64,000 bases of DNA from an uncultured Pelagibacteraceae bacterium (GTDB lineage: Bacteria; Pseudomonadota; Alphaproteobacteria; Pelagibacterales; Pelagibacteraceae), in NCBI GenBank assembly GCA_902588965.1, contig CACIRD010000004.1, positions 124,001 through 188,000 of the forward strand. The letters are read 5' to 3'. The position numbers and the translations under genes are program-made. Numbering within the stretch: the stretch's first letter is position 1; each line of letters starts with the position of its first letter. Positions 53,427 through 62,364 of the stretch are shown in pieces. The notes beneath the pieces are model-generated. The model was not told the origin of the DNA, did no database searches, and worked only from the letters and a program-made list of their open reading frames with translations.

Positions 53427-53573
53427 TATTTTCCCTCTTTGTTTAGTTAAATTTAACGAACGGCATCCTCTCAGATAAATAAAGTCGACACAAGTGACAA
53501 TTTGTAGATATAGGTGTAAAAAAAACAATTAAATTGGATATATTTTGAACAAAAAAATATATAACAACTACAG

Positions 53574-55193
53574 ATGGAAAATTTTGATTATATTATAATT
53601 GGCGCAGGTTCGGCAGGATGTGTTTTAGCTAATCGACTTTCTGCAAATCCAAAAAATAAAGTTTTACTACTTGAGGCAGGAGGTAAAGATAATTACCCCT
53701 GGATACATATTCCTGTTGGCTATTACAAAACCATGCACAATCCTAAAGTAGATTGGTGCTTTAAGACAGAAAAAGATAAATCAATGAACAATCGCTCTAT
53801 TAGATATCCAAGAGGAAAAACTCTAGGTGGTAGTTCATCAATAAATGGTCTCCTTTGGATAAGAGGGCAAAGTAACGACTACGATAACTGGAGACAACAA
53901 GGAAACAAAGGTTGGGGTTGGAAAGATGTATTACCTTATTTTATTAAATCCGAAAACAATGAATTGGGTAAAGGAAAATATCATAGTGATAGCGGACCTA
54001 TTATGGTTGCTAACAAAAAAATCAAACTAAAAATGCTAGATGAATTTATTAATGCAGCTGAAGAAAAAGGAATTCCAAAAACTCATGATTTTAATACTGG
54101 TGATAATTTTGGGGTAGGATTTTATCAATTTACAACAAGTCATAGTCACTTTGGTCTAAAATTAAGATATAGTGCAGCAAAAGGATACCTTAATCCAGCC
54201 AAAAAAAGATCAAATCTAAAAATCGTTACCGATGCACATGTTCAAAAAATAAATTTTGAAAATAAAAAAGCAACAAGTATTACATACGAAAATAAAAGTA
54301 AAATAATAGAAGTGAAAGCAAATAAAGAAATTATTCTATCTGCTGGATCAATTGGATCTCCACATCTATTACAAATTTCAGGTTTAGGGGATGGTGATAA
54401 ACTTAAAAATAATGGAATTAATGTAATTAACGGACTGAAAGGTGTGGGAAAAAACTTACAGGATCATTTGATGTTCAGGCCAGTTTATAAAGTTAAAGGT
54501 CTAAAATCTCTTAATAAAAAAATTAACAGCTTACTCGGAAATTTATTGATAGGTTTAGAGTATATTTTTAATCAAAGTGGTCCTATGACAATGGGAGCAA
54601 GTCAAGTATGTGGTTTTGCTAAAAGTGATAGTTCTAGGGAAACACCAAACTTACAATTTCATGTTCAACCAATTAGCACTGATATACTAGGTGCAACCAA
54701 ACTACATGATTTTGAAGGTATTACTCCTACGGTAGCGAATATCAGGCCTACAAGTAGAGGGGAAATAAATATAATAAGTAACAATATAAAAGATTATCCA
54801 AAGATAAAAATGAATTATCTTTCAACTGAGGATGATAGGTATGTTGCTGCTCAAGGATTAAAGCTTGTAAGAAGAATCATGTTGGAAACAAATACTTTTA
54901 GAAAATATCAGCCTGAAGAATATAGACCTGGTATTCATATTCAAGATGATGAGGAATTAGTTAAGGCAGGTAGCGATTACACGCAAACTATATTTCATCC
55001 TGTAGGCACTTGTAAAATGGGGCAAGATGAAAATGCTGTAGTAAATGATAGACTTATAGTTCATGGAATTGAAAATTTAAGAGTTGTAGATGCTTCTATA
55101 ATGCCAAATATAACTTCTGGAAATACGAATGCCCCAACTATTATGATTGCAGAAAAAGCCTCTGACATGATATTAGAAGATAACTCAAAATGA
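53574..55193 (+). CDS. GMC-family FAD-dependent alcohol dehydrogenase (choline dehydrogenase-like); candidate isethionate dehydrogenase
   Basis: DYIIIGAGSAGCVLANRLS, PRGKTLGGSSSINGLLWIRG, HPVGTCKMG. Confidence 0.93.
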   Translation: MENFDYIIIGAGSAGCVLANRLSANPKNKVLLLEAGGKDNYPWIHIPVGYYKTMHNPKVDWCFKTEKDKSMNNRSIRYPRGKTLGGSSSINGLLWIRGQSNDYDNWRQQGNKGWGWKDVLPYFIKSENNELGKGKYHSDSGPIMVANKKIKLKMLDEFINAAEEKGIPKTHDFNTGDNFGVGFYQFTTSHSHFGLKLRYSAAKGYLNPAKKRSNLKIVTDAHVQKINFENKKATSITYENKSKIIEVKANKEIILSAGSIGSPHLLQISGLGDGDKLKNNGINVINGLKGVGKNLQDHLMFRPVYKVKGLKSLNKKINSLLGNLLIGLEYIFNQSGPMTMGASQVCGFAKSDSSRETPNLQFHVQPISTDILGATKLHDFEGITPTVANIRPTSRGEINIISNNIKDYPKIKMNYLSTEDDRYVAAQGLKLVRRIMLETNTFRKYQPEEYRPGIHIQDDEELVKAGSDYTQTIFHPVGTCKMGQDENAVVNDRLIVHGIENLRVVDASIMPNITSGNTNAPTIMIAEKASDMILEDNSK

Positions 55194-55765
55194 ATGATCA
55201 AATAATAATTTTTTCTCAAATAGTTTTTATTGATTTAGTTCTTGCAGGAGACAATGCAATTATAATTGGAATGGTTGCTTCTCAATTCCCTGCTGAACAA
55301 AGAAGAAAAATTATATTTTGGGGTATCGGTGGGGCAGTTATTTTAAGAATAATTTTGACCTTACTAACTGCATATTTGTTACAAATAAAGGGTTTAAGAT
55401 TAATTGGAGGATTAGCACTTCTTTATATTTGTTATAAACTTTATAAGGATGTTATTAATAATTCGGTTTCAAAAAAAGATAATTTAAAAATTAATGATTC
55501 AAGTTTTATAAAGGCTATTTCAACTGTTCTTATTGCAGATTTTACTATGAGTTTAGATAATGTTTTGGGTGTAGCTGGAGCTGCAAAAGATCATTATGGT
55601 TTGCTTATATTTGGTTTAGTTTTATCTATAATTTTAATGGCAACTGCCGCTACTTTAATATCTGGTTGGATAAAAAAATATAAATGGATTGGATGGTTGG
55701 GTATTATTGCAATACTGGCTGTTGCTATTGATTTGATTTATAGTGATATAAAGATATTTATATAA
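55190..55765 (+). CDS. TerC/YjbE-family integral membrane protein
   Basis: IDLVLAGDNAIIIGMVA, DFTMSLDNVLGVAGAA. Confidence 0.9.
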   Translation: MNDQIIIFSQIVFIDLVLAGDNAIIIGMVASQFPAEQRRKIIFWGIGGAVILRIILTLLTAYLLQIKGLRLIGGLALLYICYKLYKDVINNSVSKKDNLKINDSSFIKAISTVLIADFTMSLDNVLGVAGAAKDHYGLLIFGLVLSIILMATAATLISGWIKKYKWIGWLGIIAILAVAIDLIYSDIKIFI

Positions 55766-55766
55766 A

Positions 55767-56534
55767 ATGTACTTAAAAAAATACAATTTAAAAAATAAGA
55801 CAGCATTAGTATCTGGTGCAGGAAAAGGTTTGGGAAGAGCTTGCGCAATAGCTCTTGCTGAAGCGGGTGCTAATTTAATCATTATAAGTAGAACCAAAAA
55901 AGATTTGAATGAAGTTTCAAAAAAAATAAAAAAATTTAAAGTGAAATGTAAATCATTTGTTTGTGATATAACAAATTATTCCGAACTTAAAAAAATTATC
56001 AATAAGCAATCTCGAATTGATATATTAATTAATAACGCTGGTAATAATATTCCTGCACATTTTACTAAAGTAAAAACTAAAAATATGGAATATATGGTTA
56101 AAATTAATACTATAGCGGCATTTAATCTTGCGCAATTATGTACGCTTAAAATGATCAGTTTAAAAAACAGAAAAAGAGTTGGAGGAGCAATAGTGAATAT
56201 GTCTTCTCAAATGGGTCATGTGGGTGGACCTATAAGAAGTGTTTATAATATGAACAAATGGGGAATAGAAGGTTTAACTAAAGGTATGGCTGTTGATCTG
56301 GCAAAATACAATATTAGAGTAAATACGGTGGCACCAACTTTTGTTGTAACTCCAATGACTAAAGTATTTTTGAAAAGTAAAAAATTTAAAAAAGAAGTTT
56401 TAAATAATATACCGTTAGGAAGGTTTGCTGAACTTTCTGATGTTGCCACTGCTGCTGTATTTTTAGCTTCTGATGCTGCATCCATGATAAATGGAACGTC
56501 TTTACTGGTAGATGGTGGATGGACTGCAAAATAA
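55767..56534 (+). CDS. SDR-family oxidoreductase (FabG-like)
   Basis: VSGAGKGLGRACAIALAEAGA, NNAGNN, YNMNKWGIEGLTKGMAVDLA, VDGGWTAK. Confidence 0.9.
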   Translation: MYLKKYNLKNKTALVSGAGKGLGRACAIALAEAGANLIIISRTKKDLNEVSKKIKKFKVKCKSFVCDITNYSELKKIINKQSRIDILINNAGNNIPAHFTKVKTKNMEYMVKINTIAAFNLAQLCTLKMISLKNRKRVGGAIVNMSSQMGHVGGPIRSVYNMNKWGIEGLTKGMAVDLAKYNIRVNTVAPTFVVTPMTKVFLKSKKFKKEVLNNIPLGRFAELSDVATAAVFLASDAASMINGTSLLVDGGWTAK

Positions 56535-57328
56535 TTAAATTTATTTCTATTATAATATTTTTTTGTACAGAAGTTTCGGCGCTTGAATTCAGCGGTAAAT
56601 TCATTCAAGGTCACTTTATTTTAGGCAAAACCGAAATTGGCTCTAAAATAACTATCGATAAAAGACAGGTTAAAGTTTCAAAAAAGGGTTTTTTTGTATT
56701 TGGCTTAGGTAGAGATAGAAAAAATGATATAATAATAACTAAAGATCTTGATGGTACAAAAGAGGTAATTGTAAAAAAAATTTTAAAAAGAAAGTATAAT
56801 ATTCAAAGAATCGACGGACTGCCTAAAAAAAAAGTAACTCCTCCTGAAGAAGTTTATGAAAGAATAAAAAATGAAAATAGACTTATAGGTAAAGCAAGAT
56901 CGATTAATAGTGATCTAACTTTTTTTAAAGATAAATTCATTCTTCCTTTAGATAACGCAATTATAACTGGCGTATATGGAAGTCAAAGAATATTAAATGG
57001 TAAACCTCGTTGGCCACATTATGGTATTGATTTTGCAGGTGATCTTGGAACTCCTATAAAAGCAATGGCTGATGGAGTCGTTACACTAGCAGAAAAAGAT
57101 TTGTATTTTACTGGTGCAACACTAATTTTTGATCATGGCCATGGTGTTTCAACTTTATATATGCATATGGACAAAATATTTGTTGAAAAAGATGATATAG
57201 TTTCAAAAGGAGATATAGTAGGAACTGTTGGATCAAGTGGAAGATCAACAGGGCCACATTTAGATATTAGACTAAATTGGTTTGATGTAAGATTAGATCC
57301 AGCCACTGTATTAGATATAAAGCAATAA
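56519..57328 (+). CDS. M23-family peptidase (LysM/LytM-type endopeptidase)
   Basis: GVYGSQRILNGKPRWPHYGIDFAGDLGTPIKAMADG, HGHGVSTLYMHM, GRSTGPHLDIRL. Confidence 0.9.
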   Translation: MDCKIIKFISIIIFFCTEVSALEFSGKFIQGHFILGKTEIGSKITIDKRQVKVSKKGFFVFGLGRDRKNDIIITKDLDGTKEVIVKKILKRKYNIQRIDGLPKKKVTPPEEVYERIKNENRLIGKARSINSDLTFFKDKFILPLDNAIITGVYGSQRILNGKPRWPHYGIDFAGDLGTPIKAMADGVVTLAEKDLYFTGATLIFDHGHGVSTLYMHMDKIFVEKDDIVSKGDIVGTVGSSGRSTGPHLDIRLNWFDVRLDPATVLDIKQ

Positions 57329-57388
57329 AAAAATTAAGGTATATGTGTAATACTTTTGATTTATTTTTTTTGAAAAATCGTTTTTGAT

Positions 57389-58600
57389 TTAATTTTTTTT
57401 AAAAATAGTAAATTTTATATTTAGATAATTATTTAAGATTTCTCCAAAATAATAACAATTTAATGTTAAGATTATTAATTTAAAAAAATAAATTATTGAT
57501 GCTTTAATAAAATATATAAATGAGTAACTGTTTCCACCTTCAAATATAAGGCTGTTAAAACACAAAATTAAAGAAAGACAGTACAATTTAATTACATTTT
57601 TTTGGTTTTTTTCAAATATATAAGGAACTGTAAAAATTAAAAACAACAATCTATAGTCTATATTGGCTGAAGTGCAAAATGTACCTATATAGATACCCGC
57701 ACCCGCTAAAAAAAATTTTTCTTTAAATGAAATATATTTGTTAATTTTATTTTTTTTAAATTTAAATTTAATTAAAAAAATCGATGTAGCATATATAAAA
57801 GCCAATAGAATCATAATATTTCTAAAAACAAAATAATTGTTATCATTTATAAAATAATTAAATTCTGTAGAATAATGATATATAGCTTTTGATATTGATC
57901 CAACTCCATAAGCAAAAATCAAAGCATACTCGATCATGTTACTTCTCATTATTAGAATTTCGTCTTTTGAAATATAAAAGTAAATTAAAGATATTAATAA
58001 AGTTATTATAAAACTTTTTTTTTTATCAATAAGAGAAAACGCTGAAAAAATTGGAAATAATTTAAGAATTATACTCAAAAGAAAAAGGAAAGATTTAAGA
58101 AAAATATTTTTATTGATAAGTGAAAAGTATAATAAGATAAAAATTATTATTTCAATATTAAGTCTCTCCAAAATCAAAAAGTTTGATGTTGATAGAAAAA
58201 ATAAAGTTATTATTAAAAGAAAATTTTTAGAATTAATTTTCTCAGTTAAGTCAATTAGTACATAGATATATAAATAAATTATTATAAAATTAGCTACTTT
58301 TAAATATAAAATATTCTTTAAATTTAAAATTTCAAATATATTTAACCAAATAGATGGATACATATACTTTGGATTCTGGATATCGTTTGGGTTCTCTATG
58401 TATGGATCAAAACCCTGTTGTTTACTTAACAATGCTTTATTAATAGCATCAAAATCTGCAAATGGCGGGTATTGTGCTGGTATGTTTAAAAAATTCCAAA
58501 AATTTATCCATTCGTTACTGTAAAAAGATAATATTAATATAAAAGTAGATACTATAAACGGAATTAAATACTTTATGAAATTTTTATTAATTATAGACAC
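57389..58600 (-). CDS. Polytopic membrane glycosyltransferase, GT87/DUF2029-like
   Basis: Multi-TM, DFDAINKALLSKQQGFDPY...KYMYPSIW pattern; adjacent GT2 gene. Confidence 0.65.
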   Translation of the reverse strand: MSIINKNFIKYLIPFIVSTFILILSFYSNEWINFWNFLNIPAQYPPFADFDAINKALLSKQQGFDPYIENPNDIQNPKYMYPSIWLNIFEILNLKNILYLKVANFIIIYLYIYVLIDLTEKINSKNFLLIITLFFLSTSNFLILERLNIEIIIFILLYFSLINKNIFLKSFLFLLSIILKLFPIFSAFSLIDKKKSFIITLLISLIYFYISKDEILIMRSNMIEYALIFAYGVGSISKAIYHYSTEFNYFINDNNYFVFRNIMILLAFIYATSIFLIKFKFKKNKINKYISFKEKFFLAGAGIYIGTFCTSANIDYRLLFLIFTVPYIFEKNQKNVIKLYCLSLILCFNSLIFEGGNSYSFIYFIKASIIYFFKLIILTLNCYYFGEILNNYLNIKFTIFKKN

Positions 58601-58609
58601 AATTTATTT

Positions 58610-59323
58610 TTATTTAATTTTCTGTTTTATAAAAAAAAGTTTAATCAAACCCATGAAAGATTGTATAATTAATTTAAAATTGACAGAACTTTCTCCTCTT
58701 TTTCTGTTAACAAAAATAGACGGAACTTCATCAATTTTTAAATTGAAAATTTTAATTATAAGCAATATTTCAGATAAAACTATAAATCCATCTCCAATAT
58801 TTCCACATTTTTTTGTAATTAACTCTACAGATTTTCTAGAGTAAATTCTAAAACCATTTGTATAGTCACTAACACCTATATTAAGTAAAATTTTTGCTAA
58901 AAAATTTGCTAGAAAAGAGAATATTCTTCTGGAAAAACTCCAGTTGAATATTTTACTTTCTTTAAGATACCTGCTTGAAATTAATAAATCTAAATTATTT
59001 TTCTTAAAAAAATTGAGATTTTTTTTTATTTCGCTTGGATTGTGAGAAAAGTCTGCATCCATTTCTATAAAAATCTTACACTTTTTATTTTTTTTTGATT
59101 TTTTTAAACCATAAAGGACAGCAGAACCTCTACCTCTTTTTCCTTTTCTCAAAATATACTTAACTTTAGAATTTTTTTTAAAAAATTTTTCAACTGTGGT
59201 TTCTTTTGTATCGTCAATAATATAAATTAAAGCTTGTGGTATATACTTCAATATTTTTTTTGATAGCCTAACAATATTTTCATCTTCATTGTATGCAGGT
59301 ATAATAACTACAATTTTACTCAT
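58610..59323 (-). CDS. GT2 family, polyprenol monophosphomannose synthase-like glycosyltransferase
   Basis: VVIIPAYNEDENI, GRGSAVLYGL, EMDADFSHNPSEI, SRYLKESKI. Confidence 0.88.
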   Translation of the reverse strand: MSKIVVIIPAYNEDENIVRLSKKILKYIPQALIYIIDDTKETTVEKFFKKNSKVKYILRKGKRGRGSAVLYGLKKSKKNKKCKIFIEMDADFSHNPSEIKKNLNFFKKNNLDLLISSRYLKESKIFNWSFSRRIFSFLANFLAKILLNIGVSDYTNGFRIYSRKSVELITKKCGNIGDGFIVLSEILLIIKIFNLKIDEVPSIFVNRKRGESSVNFKLIIQSFMGLIKLFFIKQKIK

Positions 59324-60145
59324 TTAATAAAAATATTTTAAATTATTAACAAATTTTTTTGGTTTCCAACCTAATTTAGTTATTTTTTTATTATCTGATA
59401 TTAAGTAAGAAAGTTTTTTATTTTTTTTAAAATTAATTTTTTTATTATATTTTTTTGCAATTAACTCGGCTATATTTTTTAGCAAGAATTTTTTTCCACT
59501 TCCTATGTTAAATATTCCAGTTGCTTTTTTTTTATAAAGAATTTTTATAGCTTTGCATATATCTGCTGTGGACAAAAAGTCTCTATAATGATTTAAATTT
59601 TCCATATTAAGTTTCTTATTTCCATTTTTAATTTTTTTATTTAGGCTTGGTATTACAAATGGATCCTTTTGATTTTTATCTGTAAAGCTAAAAATTCTAC
59701 CTATACAAAAATTTATTTTACTTTTTTTTAGATTTTTAATAACTTTTTTTTCTGCCATTTTTTTTGAATGACCATATTTAGTACTTGGTTTTGCTTTAGA
59801 TTTTTCACTTATTTTTTTAAACCTCGAAGTCAAACCATAAACATGAGATGTTGATGCTAGAAAAAACCATTTTGGCTTTTTTTTCTTTTTTAATAATGCC
59901 TTTAGTAAATATTCTGTGCCTTTGACATTAACTTTTTTTGCATTTTCAAAATTCTTATTTACTAAATTAGTAGGAACTATGGCTGCTAAATGTATTACTA
60001 GGTCAAAATTTTTTGCATTTACCCACTTTTCAACCTCTTTTTTATTGGTTATGTTTTTTTTAAAATTATAAAATTTAAAAGGTAGTGTTTTTCTTATTCT
60101 TTTTCCTAATACTCCATCAGAACCTGTGATTGCACAAACATTCAT
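59324..60145 (-). CDS. NAD-dependent epimerase/dehydratase (extended SDR)
   Basis: AITGSDGVLGKRI, HLAAIVP, YGHSKKMAEK, NIGSGK. Confidence 0.86.
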   Translation of the reverse strand: MNVCAITGSDGVLGKRIRKTLPFKFYNFKKNITNKKEVEKWVNAKNFDLVIHLAAIVPTNLVNKNFENAKKVNVKGTEYLLKALLKKKKKPKWFFLASTSHVYGLTSRFKKISEKSKAKPSTKYGHSKKMAEKKVIKNLKKSKINFCIGRIFSFTDKNQKDPFVIPSLNKKIKNGNKKLNMENLNHYRDFLSTADICKAIKILYKKKATGIFNIGSGKKFLLKNIAELIAKKYNKKINFKKNKKLSYLISDNKKITKLGWKPKKFVNNLKYFY

Positions 60146-60208
60146 TGGTAAACTATTAACATTATGAAATAAGTTTGTAATCTATTAATTTTAAAGACTT
60201 TTAAAATT

Positions 60209-61990
60209 TTACTTGGTCAAACTTTGGGGTTTCATGTCCTCTTTTTTAATACCAGCAACTTTAACAGGTTTTTTCATTGCATCTCTTCTAAATGGCTCCC
60301 CTAATTCCTGATTCAAAATTACTTCTATAAAAGTTGTTATTCCTTTTTTTTGATCTTCACATGATTGTTTAATTGCTTGTGATGTTTCAGACATAGTTTT
60401 TACTGTAATTCCTTTTAACCCGCAGGCAGTTGCTACTTTTGCAAAACTTAATTCTGGATCTAACTCTGTTCCAACAAAGTTATCATCAAACCATAAAATA
60501 GAATTTCTTTTTTCAGCACCCCATTGATAATTTCTAAAAATTACCATTGTGATTGATGGCCATTCTTTTCTAGCGCAGGAACTCATTTCATTCATACTTA
60601 TTCCAAATGCACCATCCCCGGCAAAACCAATAACAGGTGTGTCTGGACATCCAATTTTAGCACCTAATATGGATGGAAAACCATATCCGCACGGGCCAAA
60701 TAAACCTGGTGCTAAATATTTTCTACCTTTATCAAAAGTTGGATAGGCATTTCCTATTGCACAGTTATTTCCAATATCGCTAGATATAATTGCATCATTG
60801 GGGATAGCTTCTTGAATTGCTCTCCACGCTTGTCTTGGTGACATCCTATCTTTGTCTCTTTCTCTTGCTTCTTTGTTCCATACTGTTCCTGGATCATCTT
60901 CCTCATGATCTAATCCTGTCAAAGTTTGCAACCATGCTGATTTGGTTTTATGAATTAAATTTTTTCTTTCTTCTCTTCTACTGTCCCCAGCTTTTTTTGA
61001 TAACTTTTCTAAAATTTGTTGAGCTACCATTTTTGCATCGCCACAAATTCCTACTGTTACTTTTTTTGTTAAACCAATTCTATCAGGATTCATATCTACT
61101 TGAATTATCTTCGCATTTTTTGGCCAGTAATCGATTCCGTAACCTGGTAAGGTTGAAAAAGGATTTAATCTTGTACCGAGAGCTAGGACAACATCAGCTT
61201 TTGATATTAACTGCATTGCAGCTTTTGATCCATTATAGCCCAAAGGTCCAACTGATAATGGATGACTACCAGGAAAACTATCGTTATGTTGATATCCATT
61301 ACACACTGGTGCGTCTAACTTTTCAGCAAGTTTTTGGCAATCCTTTATAGCGTCGCCAATCACTACCCCGGCTCCGGATAAAATTACGGGAAAATTTGAA
61401 TCAGATAATAATTTAGCTGCACGGTCAATTGCTTCCTTTCCCCCACCTTGTCTCTCAAATCTTACTATAGGAGGGAGTTCAACATCAATTACTTGTGTCC
61501 AATAATCTCTAGGAACATTTATTTGTGCAGGAGCAGATCCTCTAAATGCTTTTTCTATAACCCTGTTAAGCACCTCTGCCATACGAGATGGATCTCTTAC
61601 CTCTTCTTGATAACAAACCATATCTTTAAATAAATTCATTTGTTCTACTTCTTGAAAACCACCTTGGCCCATTGTTTTGTTTGCAGCCTGGGGTGTTACT
61701 AGCAATAGCGGTGTATGATTCCAATACGCAGTTTTAATTGGAGTTACCAAACCGGTTATACCTGGTCCATTTTGTGCAATAACCATAGACATTTTTCCTG
61801 TTGCTCGTGTATATCCATCGGCAATTAAGCCACCATTAGTCTCATGTGCAACATCCCAAAATGTTATTCCGGCTTTCGGAAATAAATCTGAAATAGGCAT
61901 AAACGCTGATCCTATAATTCCAAAAGAATGTTCAATACCATGCATTTGTAGCACTTTTACAAAAGCCTCTTCTGTAGTCATTTTGGTCAT
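60209..61990 (-). CDS. xsc: Sulfoacetaldehyde acetyltransferase (ThDP enzyme)
   Basis: MTTEEAFVKVLQMHGIEHSFGIIGSAFMPISDLFPKAGI.., GFAGDGAFGISMNEMSSCARKEWPSITMVIFRNYQWGAEKRN; matches Xsc subgroup from memory. Confidence 0.88.
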   Translation of the reverse strand: MTKMTTEEAFVKVLQMHGIEHSFGIIGSAFMPISDLFPKAGITFWDVAHETNGGLIADGYTRATGKMSMVIAQNGPGITGLVTPIKTAYWNHTPLLLVTPQAANKTMGQGGFQEVEQMNLFKDMVCYQEEVRDPSRMAEVLNRVIEKAFRGSAPAQINVPRDYWTQVIDVELPPIVRFERQGGGKEAIDRAAKLLSDSNFPVILSGAGVVIGDAIKDCQKLAEKLDAPVCNGYQHNDSFPGSHPLSVGPLGYNGSKAAMQLISKADVVLALGTRLNPFSTLPGYGIDYWPKNAKIIQVDMNPDRIGLTKKVTVGICGDAKMVAQQILEKLSKKAGDSRREERKNLIHKTKSAWLQTLTGLDHEEDDPGTVWNKEARERDKDRMSPRQAWRAIQEAIPNDAIISSDIGNNCAIGNAYPTFDKGRKYLAPGLFGPCGYGFPSILGAKIGCPDTPVIGFAGDGAFGISMNEMSSCARKEWPSITMVIFRNYQWGAEKRNSILWFDDNFVGTELDPELSFAKVATACGLKGITVKTMSETSQAIKQSCEDQKKGITTFIEVILNQELGEPFRRDAMKKPVKVAGIKKEDMKPQSLTK

Positions 61991-62075
61991 AATGAGTTCT
62001 TTTAATTTTTTAATTTGTTAATGCAATTGATTAATATATAAGATCTAGAGAATTTCAAATAAGAAAATAGTCACA

Positions 62076-62363
62076 ATGGGTAGTACAGAAGTCATAATAC
62101 ACGACGAAAAAGACAACGTAGGTGTTGTTGTTATTGAAAAAATCAGCCCAAACCAAGAATGTAACTGCTGGATTATGGAAAATGATAAATCTGCAAAAAT
62201 AAAATCTATCAGCGAAATACCTTTGGGGCATAAAATAGCAATGGCCGATATGAAAGAGGGAGATACTATATTAAAGTATGGACACGATATTGGTAAAGTT
62301 GTTAAAAATATTAAAAAGGGCGAGCATGTTCATGTCCATAATGTAAAAACAAAAAAGTGGTAA
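62076..62363 (+). CDS. suyA: UxaA-family small subunit (SAF domain), probable (2R)-sulfolactate sulfo-lyase subunit alpha
   Basis: [64 protein letters not shown]; next to suyB-like and xsc. Confidence 0.68.
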   Translation: MGSTEVIIHDEKDNVGVVVIEKISPNQECNCWIMENDKSAKIKSISEIPLGHKIAMADMKEGDTILKYGHDIGKVVKNIKKGEHVHVHNVKTKKW

Positions 62364-62364
62364 A

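Noticed and set aside
57329-57388. Possible terminator-like T/A runs between M23 and the GT87-like gene
   Set aside because: No clear GC stem could be supported; only AT-rich partial complementarity.
60817-61350. 177-aa plus-strand ORF antisense to xsc
   Set aside because: Shadow ORF; Leu/Phe-rich product with no recognisable motifs, opposite a strongly supported xsc coding frame.
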